In this document: piece by piece, positions 33,294-40,782 of the stretch
Layout of the letters: each line of letters begins with the position of its first letter
Position numbering within the stretch: position 1 is the first letter of the stretch
Assembly: GCA_965199705.1 (NCBI GenBank)
Contig: OZ241359.1
Location: forward strand, 2,294,001-2,358,000
Source of the DNA: Azophilus sp965199705
Lineage (GTDB): Bacteria; Pseudomonadota; Gammaproteobacteria; Pseudomonadales; Azotimanducaceae
Length of the DNA stretch: 64,000 nt
Direction of reading: 5' to 3'
Notes under the pieces: model-generated
Told to the model about the DNA's origin: nothing
Databases searched by the model: none
What the model saw: the letters and a program-made list of their open reading frames with translations, nothing else
Program-made: the position numbers and the translations under genes

Positions 33294-34358
33294 CTAGTCC
33301 TCCAGCAGGATTGCAGATTCGTGGGTGAGCGAAATGTGCAGCTGGCCGGCAACGCCCGTCTTGAGCGCCGCATCGGCCCGCTCGGATGCCGTCAGCCGAT
33401 GGCCGTGTGCGTCCAGGTGCGTGACCGAGACGCTGCCGAGATTCTCAGCCCCGAGAACCTTGGCCGGCACGGCCTCCGGATGCGCTGCATCGGCCAGCCG
33501 CCGAACATGTTCAGGGCGGATGCCATAGGTGGCACGGCCAGTTCGGCCCTGCAGGTGGGCGGGCAGCGGAAAGGACACCTGGCCCGCATGAAATCGGTCC
33601 GACCGGGCCTCGCCTTCAATCAGGTTCATGGGCGGTGTGCCGATGAAGGAGGCGACGAAGGTGTTGGCGGGCTTGTGGTAGGCGTCCAGCGGCGGGGCGT
33701 GCTGCTGCAGCCGGCCGCGGTTCAACACGGCGACCCGGTCGGCCAAGGTCATGGCCTCGACCTGGTCATGGGTGACGTAAACCGTGGTTGTGCCATGCAG
33801 TTCATGGAGCCGTCGGATTTCCAGCCGCATTCGGTTGCGAAGCTCGGCGTCGAGATTGGACAGGGGCTCATCCATCAACAGCACCTTGGGCCGCCGCACC
33901 AGCGCCCGGCCAATGGCCACCCGCTGCTGCTGACCGCCGGATAATGCCCGGGGCTTTCTGTTGAGCACTTCGCCCAAGCCCAGCATGGCGACGGCGCCGT
34001 CCACGCGCTCGCGGATCTCGGCTTCGCTGATGCTTGTGCGCAGATGGCCGCGCCGCAGCCCGAAGCCCAGGTTCTCGGCCACATTGAGGTGCGGATAGAG
34101 TGCGTAGGACTGGAAGACCATGCCGAGATCCCGTTGCCCCGGCGGCAGGTCATTCACCCTCTGGCCGCCGATGAAGAGGTTGCCGTCGGTCGCCTCCTCC
34201 AGCCCGGCCAGCACCCGAAGGGCGGTGGACTTGCCGCATCCAGACGGGCCAAGCAACACCAGAAATTCGCCGTCCTCGACCTTCAGGCTGAGCGAGTCCA
34301 ACGCCACCGTGCCGTCGTCAAATTGCTTGGTGATGCGCGAAAACTCGACGGTGGACAT
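33294..34358 (-). CDS. MalK/UgpC-type ABC transporter ATPase
   Basis: 354 residues: nucleotide-binding domain with Walker A GPSGCGKST, signature LSGGQQQRVAIGRAL, Walker B VLLMDEPLSNLD and H-loop VYVTHDQVEAM, followed by a C-terminal OB/TOBE region (YGIRPEHVRRLAD) typical of CUT1 sugar importers. Energises the two permeases encoded directly upstream. Starts 7 bp after the MalG-type gene and ends 3 bp before the alpha-glucosidase, so translation is probably coupled throughout. Confidence 0.96.
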   Translation of the reverse strand: MSTVEFSRITKQFDDGTVALDSLSLKVEDGEFLVLLGPSGCGKSTALRVLAGLEEATDGNLFIGGQRVNDLPPGQRDLGMVFQSYALYPHLNVAENLGFGLRRGHLRTSISEAEIRERVDGAVAMLGLGEVLNRKPRALSGGQQQRVAIGRALVRRPKVLLMDEPLSNLDAELRNRMRLEIRRLHELHGTTTVYVTHDQVEAMTLADRVAVLNRGRLQQHAPPLDAYHKPANTFVASFIGTPPMNLIEGEARSDRFHAGQVSFPLPAHLQGRTGRATYGIRPEHVRRLADAAHPEAVPAKVLGAENLGSVSVTHLDAHGHRLTASERADAALKTGVAGQLHISLTHESAILLED

Positions 34359-34365
34359 GGCAACC

Positions 34366-35613
34366 TCAGCCCTTGACCGCGCCAGCGCTTAATCCCCTCA
34401 CCAAGGCCTTTTGGAAGGCGATGAAGAGGATCACGACCGGAATGCTCACCAGGATGCTGGCGGCAGCGAAGTCGCCCCACTGCTGATTGGTGGCTGGAAT
34501 CATGGATGCCAGCCCCACTGGCAGGGTGTATTGGTCGTTCGAGGTGTTGAAGACCAGGGCCAGCAGAAATTCGTTCCAGGCGGTGAGAAAGGAGAAGAGC
34601 GCCGTCACCGCGACCGCCGGCAGCGACAGTGGCAGGATGATGTGGCGGAAGATTTCCAACTGGCTCAAGCCTTCTATGGCCGCCGCCTCCTCCACTTCCC
34701 GAGGAATCGAATCGAAGAACCCCTTGAGCATCCACACGCACAAGGGCAAGGCGGTGACCGAGTAAACGATGATCAGGCCGATACTGGTGTTCAGCAACCC
34801 CAGCGACTTCATGATCATGAAGTAGGGCAGCAGGATGACGATGCCGGGGAACATCTGCACGAGAATGAACAGGAACATCGAGGCGCGGCGGCCGGAAAAC
34901 CGGTGGCGGCTGAAGGCGTAGCCCGCTGGGATGGCGAGCAGCAGCCCGGCGATGGTGGTGCCTGTGGATACAATCAGGGAGTTGCCGACCCAGGTGCCGA
35001 AGGCGGCGCTGGAAAGCACGGCGGAGAAGTGGTCCAGGGTGAAGGCGTCGCCAATGGTCCCGCCCAGCACATTGCCCGGGGACACGGCGACATCGAAAAT
35101 CCACACAAGGGGTATGACGACGGGAATGCAGGCGTGGATCAAGAGGACCTGCTTTCCGGCCCGGGACAGCATCGGCTCCAGGCGCTTGTTGCGATGCAGG
35201 CACTCGGTGATGAATGCGGCGGCATCCTCTCGGGATGCCCAGGCACGCACTGTGGTGGACAGGAGCCAGCGGAGCGCCAACAGACTGGGTAACGCCAGCC
35301 AGGCGATCGTCCAGAGATCATAGAGGCTCCTGCCCCCGACCAGCAGCAGGTGGGCGGCGACTGCGACGCCCGCCCCCGCCAGAACAGCGCCGAGACTCCG
35401 CTTCCATGCCCACCGACTGCCGACCAGGGAGACGCGGCAGCCGACCAGCAGCAAGGCGCCGCACAGCAAGCCCACTTGCCGAGTCGGATTGTCCCTCAGC
35501 AATTCCAGCAGCAGCGCAAGTGTCAGCATCGCGGCGGCAGCGGGCAGCCAACGCCGAAGCGCTTGGACCTCCGCGGGCACCACCCACTCCGCAAGCCCGG
35601 CCGCTGTGCTCAT
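34366..35613 (-). CDS. MalG-type permease with N-terminal membrane extension
   Basis: 415 residues, longer than the ~280-300 of ordinary MalG. The C-terminal ~280 residues are a CUT1 permease with six TM helices and the EAA loop EEAAAIEGLSQLEIFRHIILP. The first ~130 residues form an extra membrane domain of about four hydrophobic segments (for example LLCGALLLVGCRVSLV, then VLAGAGVAVAAHLLLVG). The stop of the MalF-type gene overlaps this ATG by four bases. The extension is not a known MalG element, and its role is open. Confidence 0.93.
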   Translation of the reverse strand: MSTAAGLAEWVVPAEVQALRRWLPAAAAMLTLALLLELLRDNPTRQVGLLCGALLLVGCRVSLVGSRWAWKRSLGAVLAGAGVAVAAHLLLVGGRSLYDLWTIAWLALPSLLALRWLLSTTVRAWASREDAAAFITECLHRNKRLEPMLSRAGKQVLLIHACIPVVIPLVWIFDVAVSPGNVLGGTIGDAFTLDHFSAVLSSAAFGTWVGNSLIVSTGTTIAGLLLAIPAGYAFSRHRFSGRRASMFLFILVQMFPGIVILLPYFMIMKSLGLLNTSIGLIIVYSVTALPLCVWMLKGFFDSIPREVEEAAAIEGLSQLEIFRHIILPLSLPAVAVTALFSFLTAWNEFLLALVFNTSNDQYTLPVGLASMIPATNQQWGDFAAASILVSIPVVILFIAFQKALVRGLSAGAVKG

Positions 35614-37190
35614 CGCGCCAACTCCATGACTCCGGATCGTTTCACATAGAAGTAGGAGAAGCCCAGCAGCAGGAAGAAGATGGCGACCGACCAGGCGGCG
35701 GCGACGCCGTAATGGCCATAGTCAAATGCGACGCTGAACACATAGGTGACCAGGGTGTCGGTGGCCCCCGGTTCGCCGAAGCCCACATAGGGATTGCCCC
35801 GGGTCATCAGATAGATGGTGTTGAAGGTGTTGAAGGTCCAGATGAAGCCAAGCAGCGAGACCGGCACCAGGGTGCCCTTCAGATTAGGCAGCGTCAGGTG
35901 CACGAACTGCCGCCAGGTGGAGATGCCGTCGAGTTCGGCCGCCTCATACATCTCCGTGGAGATGGCTTGCAAGGCGCCGCTCAAGACCATCACCATGAAG
36001 GGGATGCCGAGCCAGATGTTCACCAGTATGACCGATGCGCGGGCCGCGTTCGGGGTTGCGGTGAAGTCGATCGCGGTGCCCAGCAGGGCATTGATCAGCC
36101 CGTCCGGCTGCAGCATGCCGTTCCAGGCGAGCACGGAGATGTAGCCGGGTATCGCCCACGGCAGCAGCAGCAGGGTGCGGTAGAGGTTGCGTCCGCGGAT
36201 GCCGGGCCGGGTAAGGGTGTAGGCCAGCAGCAGCCCGAAGGCGACGTGGGCGGACACGTTGATGAGCGTCCAGGCCAGGGTGAACAGGGTGACGCGGACC
36301 ACGCCGGGGCTGGAGAAGACGGTGGCGAAGTTCGCAAGGCCAATCCAGCTCTCCTCACCGAGGCGGCTCTGGCTGGCATCGGTGAAGGCCAGCCATACGC
36401 CGTAGGCAACCGGGTAGAAGGTCAAGGTGGCCAGACCAATCAGGGCAGGCGCGATGTACAGATAGGCCGGGCTCGACCGGGCGCGGCCGCTGGCGATGTC
36501 CCGGCGGCGGAGGCAGGCGAGGAGCACGATAGCCGACAGGACGATGGAACCCAGGGTCAGGGTGATTTGCGATGTATCTGGCGGCGGCGGTCGCTGGTCG
36601 GCTACGTCGGTGCGCGCCTTGATGGGAGACAGCGCGAAAGGTCCTCGACCCTCGGCATCGACCGGCCGCACCGCAATCCATTGGTCCGCACCGGGGGCCA
36701 TGCCGGAGAGGGAGCAGGACCAAGCGAGTTCTGCCGATGGCCGGGCCGGGCTGTCGCTTGATTCCGTGTTGGTCGCCTGGATCGCCGACGACCGCCGATT
36801 CACGGATGTCGCGCGTTCTCCCGCTGCCACGTCCAGAGCAATCACCGGCAGGTCGTCCGCGTTTCGGTGCACCGGCTGGCCCGCCGTCCAGCAGTCCTGG
36901 GTATCAAAGGCGGGCGCTCTGCGTTGCAGCCCTCCGGCGTTGCCGACCAGAAGGGTCGAATGAAGCGTCGCCGCAGCGATGTCGTTGAAGGGCTGGGGGG
37001 AAAACCAGAACTGATAGCCACGGGTGGCGGGTTCTGGAGCGTGTTGAACCGCAACGTGAATGCGCCGGTACTCGTTCCGCTCCGGGACGGTGGTCAGGCG
37101 AGGCTTGCCGTCGTCCCTGTCCGCGGCTTGCGTGAATGGCGCCATCAGGACCGCCGCCAGCACCAGGGCGCGACTTCCCCCGGTCACCAC
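35610..37190 (-). CDS. MalF-type permease with N-terminal extracytoplasmic domain
   Basis: 526 residues. A signal-like N-terminus (ALVLAAVLMAPFTQAA) leads to ~195 residues predicted outside the membrane, then a TM helix (SIVLSAIVLLACL) and a CUT1 permease core with EAA loop YEAAELDGISTWRQFVHLTLP. In E. coli MalF the large periplasmic domain is an internal loop; here it is N-terminal. Its end (LSGMAPGADQWIAVRPVDAEGRG) reads like a fibronectin-III strand pair, and Cys pairs are present. Starts at GTG 37190, overlapping the binding-protein gene by 7 bp. Confidence 0.93.
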   Translation of the reverse strand: MVTGGSRALVLAAVLMAPFTQAADRDDGKPRLTTVPERNEYRRIHVAVQHAPEPATRGYQFWFSPQPFNDIAAATLHSTLLVGNAGGLQRRAPAFDTQDCWTAGQPVHRNADDLPVIALDVAAGERATSVNRRSSAIQATNTESSDSPARPSAELAWSCSLSGMAPGADQWIAVRPVDAEGRGPFALSPIKARTDVADQRPPPPDTSQITLTLGSIVLSAIVLLACLRRRDIASGRARSSPAYLYIAPALIGLATLTFYPVAYGVWLAFTDASQSRLGEESWIGLANFATVFSSPGVVRVTLFTLAWTLINVSAHVAFGLLLAYTLTRPGIRGRNLYRTLLLLPWAIPGYISVLAWNGMLQPDGLINALLGTAIDFTATPNAARASVILVNIWLGIPFMVMVLSGALQAISTEMYEAAELDGISTWRQFVHLTLPNLKGTLVPVSLLGFIWTFNTFNTIYLMTRGNPYVGFGEPGATDTLVTYVFSVAFDYGHYGVAAAWSVAIFFLLLGFSYFYVKRSGVMELAR

Positions 37191-38464
37191 GCCAGCATCC
37201 GGGCTAGCTCCCGGTCCGCGGCCTCAAGGGCGGCGCGGGCGGTCAGGGTTCCGTCGTGGGTCAGGGCCAGCGCCGTGTCGAGTTGCTCGAACAGCATGGC
37301 CGTGGCTCGAGTGGTGGGCACGGCCGTGGCGAACGCGGCCTGTTCGATGAAGCCGCTGAGCACCGGATGGCTGGTGACGGCCGGGTCCTCCATCAATTCG
37401 ACCAGGGTCGGCAGGCCGTAGGTGCCAAGGGCGGCCTCCATCTGCACCGCCGGAGAGGTCAGCCACAGCGCCAGTTCCACAGCGGCGGGCTTGGCCTCGC
37501 TCTGTCTGGAGACGCTCCAGCCGAAGTGGCCGAGCATGGGCGCCAGCCGCCTCCCCGTTGAAGCATGGGTTGGCAGCACCGCTTGGCCCAACGAAACCCC
37601 GGACTCAAGGTAGCGGTCCCAATTCCAGGCGCCGTCGATCACCATCGCGGCACGACCGGTCTGAAACCGGGTGGACATGGCCTCGATGCTGTTGGTCGTC
37701 CCGGTGACGCGGTGGACGCGCTCCAGGTCCAGCACCCAGCGCATGGCGTCGGCTGCGCCGTCCGAAGCCAGGGTCGGGCTGCCAGCGGCGTCAAAGAGTG
37801 CGCCACCGGCGCCGGAGATGAACGGGACCAACCAGTAGGACCACTTGATCGGCAACGCCAGGCCAGCCACTTCGTCCGTGGTCAGGGCAGTTGCGGCGCG
37901 CAGGAGATCCTCGGTGTCCCATTCGGCGTTGGGGTGGGGGTAGCTGGCAGCATTGAAAATTTCGGTGTTGTAGAGCAGCGTCATCCCGCTTTGGATGGCG
38001 GGCAGGCCATTCAGCGATCCGCCGTAGCTCATGGCGGCAAGCGCCTCCCGCAGGTATCGGGCCTTCTGCACCGGCGTCAGGTGGGGCCGCAAATCTTCAA
38101 GCAACGTAAAACCCTCCACCGAAACATGGCCGAGCTTGCCGATCTCGGTGTCCGACAGTCGGATCAGGTCGGGAGCCTCGCCAGCTTGGGAGGCGTTGAT
38201 GAACTGCTGCATGTTTTGCAGGTAGGGAATTCTCACCGCCTGCACCTCGATGTGGGGATTTGCCGACGTGAAGCGGTCCACCGCAGCGACGAACAGCCGC
38301 TCCTCCTGCGATTCGACACCGAACGTGTGCCACACTTCGACCTTGGCGGGCAACGCCGGTTCACTGGCGCTGAGAGGCGAATACGCCAGAGACAGCAGGG
38401 CGCCCAGGAGGAAGGCTGCAACGGGCACTGCGGCTGAAGTGCGTTTTCGCAACATGGCTGCCAT
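37184..38464 (-). CDS. Extracellular solute-binding protein, MalE-like
   Basis: 426 residues with a signal peptide (VPVAAFLLGALLSLAYSPLSA). The family-1 binding-protein core is visible from VEVWHTFGVESQEERLFVAAVDRF, through QAGEAPDLIRLSDTEIG and AMVIDGAWNWDRYLESG. Such proteins deliver malto-oligosaccharides or related sugars to CUT1 importers. ATG 38464 has AAAGG five bases upstream. First gene of the minus-strand glycan operon and divergent from the PhyH gene at 38622. Confidence 0.93.
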   Translation of the reverse strand: MAAMLRKRTSAAVPVAAFLLGALLSLAYSPLSASEPALPAKVEVWHTFGVESQEERLFVAAVDRFTSANPHIEVQAVRIPYLQNMQQFINASQAGEAPDLIRLSDTEIGKLGHVSVEGFTLLEDLRPHLTPVQKARYLREALAAMSYGGSLNGLPAIQSGMTLLYNTEIFNAASYPHPNAEWDTEDLLRAATALTTDEVAGLALPIKWSYWLVPFISGAGGALFDAAGSPTLASDGAADAMRWVLDLERVHRVTGTTNSIEAMSTRFQTGRAAMVIDGAWNWDRYLESGVSLGQAVLPTHASTGRRLAPMLGHFGWSVSRQSEAKPAAVELALWLTSPAVQMEAALGTYGLPTLVELMEDPAVTSHPVLSGFIEQAAFATAVPTTRATAMLFEQLDTALALTHDGTLTARAALEAADRELARMLAW

Positions 38465-38489
38465 CTATACCTTTGAGTTCGCCGGGCAT

Positions 38490-38529
38490 GCAACACCCGT
38501 TGCGAGCCGGCAGGAATGAATACGATTGC
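38490..38529. promoter_or_regulatory. Candidate operator region between binding-protein and PhyH genes
   Basis: Two short elements lie in the 157-bp divergent interval. GCAAC-ACCC-GTTGC (38490-38503) is a 5-bp inverted repeat. GAATACGATTGC (38518-38529) matches the LacI-like half site GCATACGAATGC upstream of the second TonB receptor at 10 of 12 positions, though it is a poor dyad by itself. This would fit common LacI control of uptake operon and receptor, but the evidence is thin. Confidence 0.3.
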
Positions 38530-38621
38530 ATCTGCCCCGCCAAACTCCGGCGCGCCTTGACCAGAACGGCGGGCGTGGGGCAGTCTGACGCTGACCTTGG
38601 AACTGGAAGGGGTTGGCCCAA

Positions 38622-39467
38622 ATGTCCGTGGTGTCGGATGCTGATCGTGCGCAATACGCCGACCAGGGCTTCATGATCCTCAAGGGGGTCATTCCGCCGA
38701 CGACCCTGACCATGCTGAGGGAGGAGTGCGCCTATTTCCTCGGCTACATGGACGCCCGCATGGACGCTGGGCTGGTCCGCGATGGCGCGCTTTCCTGGCG
38801 GGGCCGCCGCTACTTCATCAACAACAGGTACCGCTACAGTTCAAGGCTGTGGCGCTTCATCTACGGCGAGCTGATGGCGGATGTCTGTCGTGCCACGCTC
38901 GGCCCGGACGCCTGGCTCTTCAACGAGCAGTGGGTGGTCAAGGGCGCCGAGCAGGGCATGCAATTCGCTTGGCACCAGGACTCCGGCTACGTCAAGGCGG
39001 TGGACCCGGAGACCAGCCATCCGCCTTACCTCACCTGCTGGTGTACGCTGGACCCGGTCAATGAGGCCAACGGTACGGTTCATCTCCTCGACCACGATGC
39101 GGCGGGAACCCGCGGCAACATCATCACCCACGGACAGGATCCGCAAACCAACGACCTGATCGGCTACACGGGCGACAATCCCGGCGCCATCATGGAGGCG
39201 CCAGCGGGCAGCGTCATCGCCTTCACCAGCTACAACCTGCACCGCAGCGGCGCCAACACCACCCCGGACATGCGGCGGGTCTATCTGCCACAGTACACCG
39301 CAGCGCCGATCGTGAACTCCCGCACCGGGGAGCAGTTCAATCTGGCGGTGCCCTTCCTCCGCAATGGCGAGATCATCTACGAGCGCAGCGCGGACTGCGC
39401 CGCCAACTGGGGCGGTGCAGACGGGCCAAGCGTCGTAGCTGATAAGGTTTCCCCGCAAGGTCCATAG
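38622..39467 (+). CDS. Phytanoyl-CoA dioxygenase (PhyH) family
   Basis: 281 residues from ATG 38622, with GGAAGGGG upstream. Fe(II)-ligand motif FAWHQDSGYV, distal ligand in SYNLHRSGANTT, and nearby Arg (MRRVYLPQY) for 2-oxoglutarate. A start at TTG 38613 is too close to that ribosome site. Divergent from the binding-protein gene and followed by the convergent lacI-type gene. Only weakly similar to the PhyH at 24194 by eye, so probably a different substrate. Could act on a carbohydrate, lipid or amino acid. Confidence 0.87.
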   Translation: MSVVSDADRAQYADQGFMILKGVIPPTTLTMLREECAYFLGYMDARMDAGLVRDGALSWRGRRYFINNRYRYSSRLWRFIYGELMADVCRATLGPDAWLFNEQWVVKGAEQGMQFAWHQDSGYVKAVDPETSHPPYLTCWCTLDPVNEANGTVHLLDHDAAGTRGNIITHGQDPQTNDLIGYTGDNPGAIMEAPAGSVIAFTSYNLHRSGANTTPDMRRVYLPQYTAAPIVNSRTGEQFNLAVPFLRNGEIIYERSADCAANWGGADGPSVVADKVSPQGP

Positions 39468-39497
39468 CCGTTCGGCGAATGGAGCGTATGATTTCCA

Positions 39498-40532
39498 TCA
39501 CAAGCCGCCCCCCGCCCCGCACGACTCCCGAATCATCAGGCTCACGGGCAACTCCTCCGGCTGCACCGTCTTGCCAGCGATCAGGTCAATCAAGTGCTCC
39601 ACCAGCAGTTGGCCAGCCACTCCGGTGTCCTGGCGCACGGTGGTGAGCGCCGGTCGCTGGTACTGGGCGATGGGCAGGTCGTCGTAGCCGACCACGGCGA
39701 TGTCCCGGGGCACCACCAGGCCGCTGTCGTGGACTGCGGCGATGGCGCCGACGGCGATCAGGTCGCTGGCGCAGACCACGGCATCGACCGGCTTGCCCTT
39801 CGAAAGCAGCGATCTGGCCGCCTCGTAGCCCTCCGCTTCGGATGAATTGGCGGGGATGTGCAGTTCGGCATCGGCGGGGATGCCGCGGTCGGCCAGCGCT
39901 TGCAGGTAGCCTTGGTGGCGGTGGCTGAACTCCGGGTTGGCGGCGGAAGTGCGGCCGATGAAGGCAAGGCGGCGGTGGCCAAGGTCGATGAGATGGGTGG
40001 TGAGCGCGCGGGCACTGGCCTCGTTCTGGCAGGTGACGTAGCTGGAGACGCCCGGCACATGGTGCTCCAATCCCCAGACCATGAAGCGGGCGCCGCTTTC
40101 AGCCAGTTCGATCAGCTGGGCGTCGTAGCTCGCTCGGTCGCGGATGCCGAGCAGAATCAAGCCGTCGGCGCGATGGGCGTCCTTGAAATCCTCCACCCAG
40201 TTCTGGCTGAGCTGCTGGAAAGTCACCAGCAGGTCGTAGCCGCGGCTGGCAGCTGTGTGGGCGACGCTGCTCAGAATGGACAGGAAGAAGGGGTTGATGT
40301 GCGATTCCACTTCATCCTCGCAGATCAGCAGCGCCAGAGTCTTGGTGGTCTGCGCCCGCAGGCGGCTGGCGTTGCGGTCCACCGTGTAGTGCATTTCCTT
40401 GGCGATGCGCTGAATGTGCTGACGCGTCCTGGCGCTCACCTCGGAGCTGTTGCGCAGCGCCCGGGACACGGTGGACTGGGAGACGCCAGCGAGGGCCGCA
40501 ATGTCCAGCGAAGTGGTTTTGGTCGTTTTCAT
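39498..40532 (-). CDS. LacI family transcriptional regulator
   Basis: 344 residues from ATG 40532. N-terminal helix-turn-helix LDIAALAGVSQSTVSRALR and hinge region, then a periplasmic-binding-type sensor domain (LALLICEDEVESHINPFF, then VVGYDDLPIAQYQRPALTTVRQ). Longer in-frame starts upstream lack LacI sequence. It faces the second TonB receptor gene; twin dyads with central CG lie between them at 40676-40712. Likely represses the receptor and possibly the glycan operon until a sugar ligand binds. Confidence 0.95.
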   Translation of the reverse strand: MKTTKTTSLDIAALAGVSQSTVSRALRNSSEVSARTRQHIQRIAKEMHYTVDRNASRLRAQTTKTLALLICEDEVESHINPFFLSILSSVAHTAASRGYDLLVTFQQLSQNWVEDFKDAHRADGLILLGIRDRASYDAQLIELAESGARFMVWGLEHHVPGVSSYVTCQNEASARALTTHLIDLGHRRLAFIGRTSAANPEFSHRHQGYLQALADRGIPADAELHIPANSSEAEGYEAARSLLSKGKPVDAVVCASDLIAVGAIAAVHDSGLVVPRDIAVVGYDDLPIAQYQRPALTTVRQDTGVAGQLLVEHLIDLIAGKTVQPEELPVSLMIRESCGAGGGL

Positions 40533-40675
40533 GGCGCGTGGAATCGACGTTGCGCCCAACCAATATACTAAAGCGGGTCGAGGCGCGTGGTAATTCGCGC
40601 CCCATAGGGGCGAACGGAAGTCGGCCGCTGGCTTTGGCGACCGGCATGGGCGTTCAGGCATTCGGCTCGGCGCAT

Positions 40676-40712
40676 AGCGCATTCGTATGCACGGCTCGCA
40701 TACGAATGCGCT
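40676..40712. promoter_or_regulatory. Twin LacI-type operators forming a 15-bp perfect inverted repeat
   Basis: Left arm 40676-40690 and right arm 40698-40712 (GCATACGAATGCGCT) are perfect inverted copies with a 7-bp spacer. Each arm contains its own near-dyad with a central CG (GCATTCGTATGC at 40679-40690, GCATACGAATGC at 40698-40709), the hallmark of LacI-family sites; their centres are 19 bp apart. The right site ends 4 bp before the -35 box of the predicted receptor promoter. The adjacent LacI-family gene is the natural binder. Confidence 0.7.
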
Positions 40713-40715
40713 AAC

Positions 40716-40744
40716 TTGCCTGATGGCCGCATCCTCCTTACTAT
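40716..40744 (+). promoter_or_regulatory. Predicted sigma70 promoter of glycan TonB receptor
   Basis: TTGCCT (40716-40721) and TACTAT (40739-40744) with a 17-bp spacer; four of six consensus matches in each box. Transcription would start near 40751, giving a short leader with AAGGGG ahead of ATG 40783. The twin operator immediately upstream could let the LacI protein control polymerase access. Confidence 0.5.
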
Positions 40745-40782
40745 CAGTGAGTTAGACACAGCGCAGATTCAAGGGGACGACG

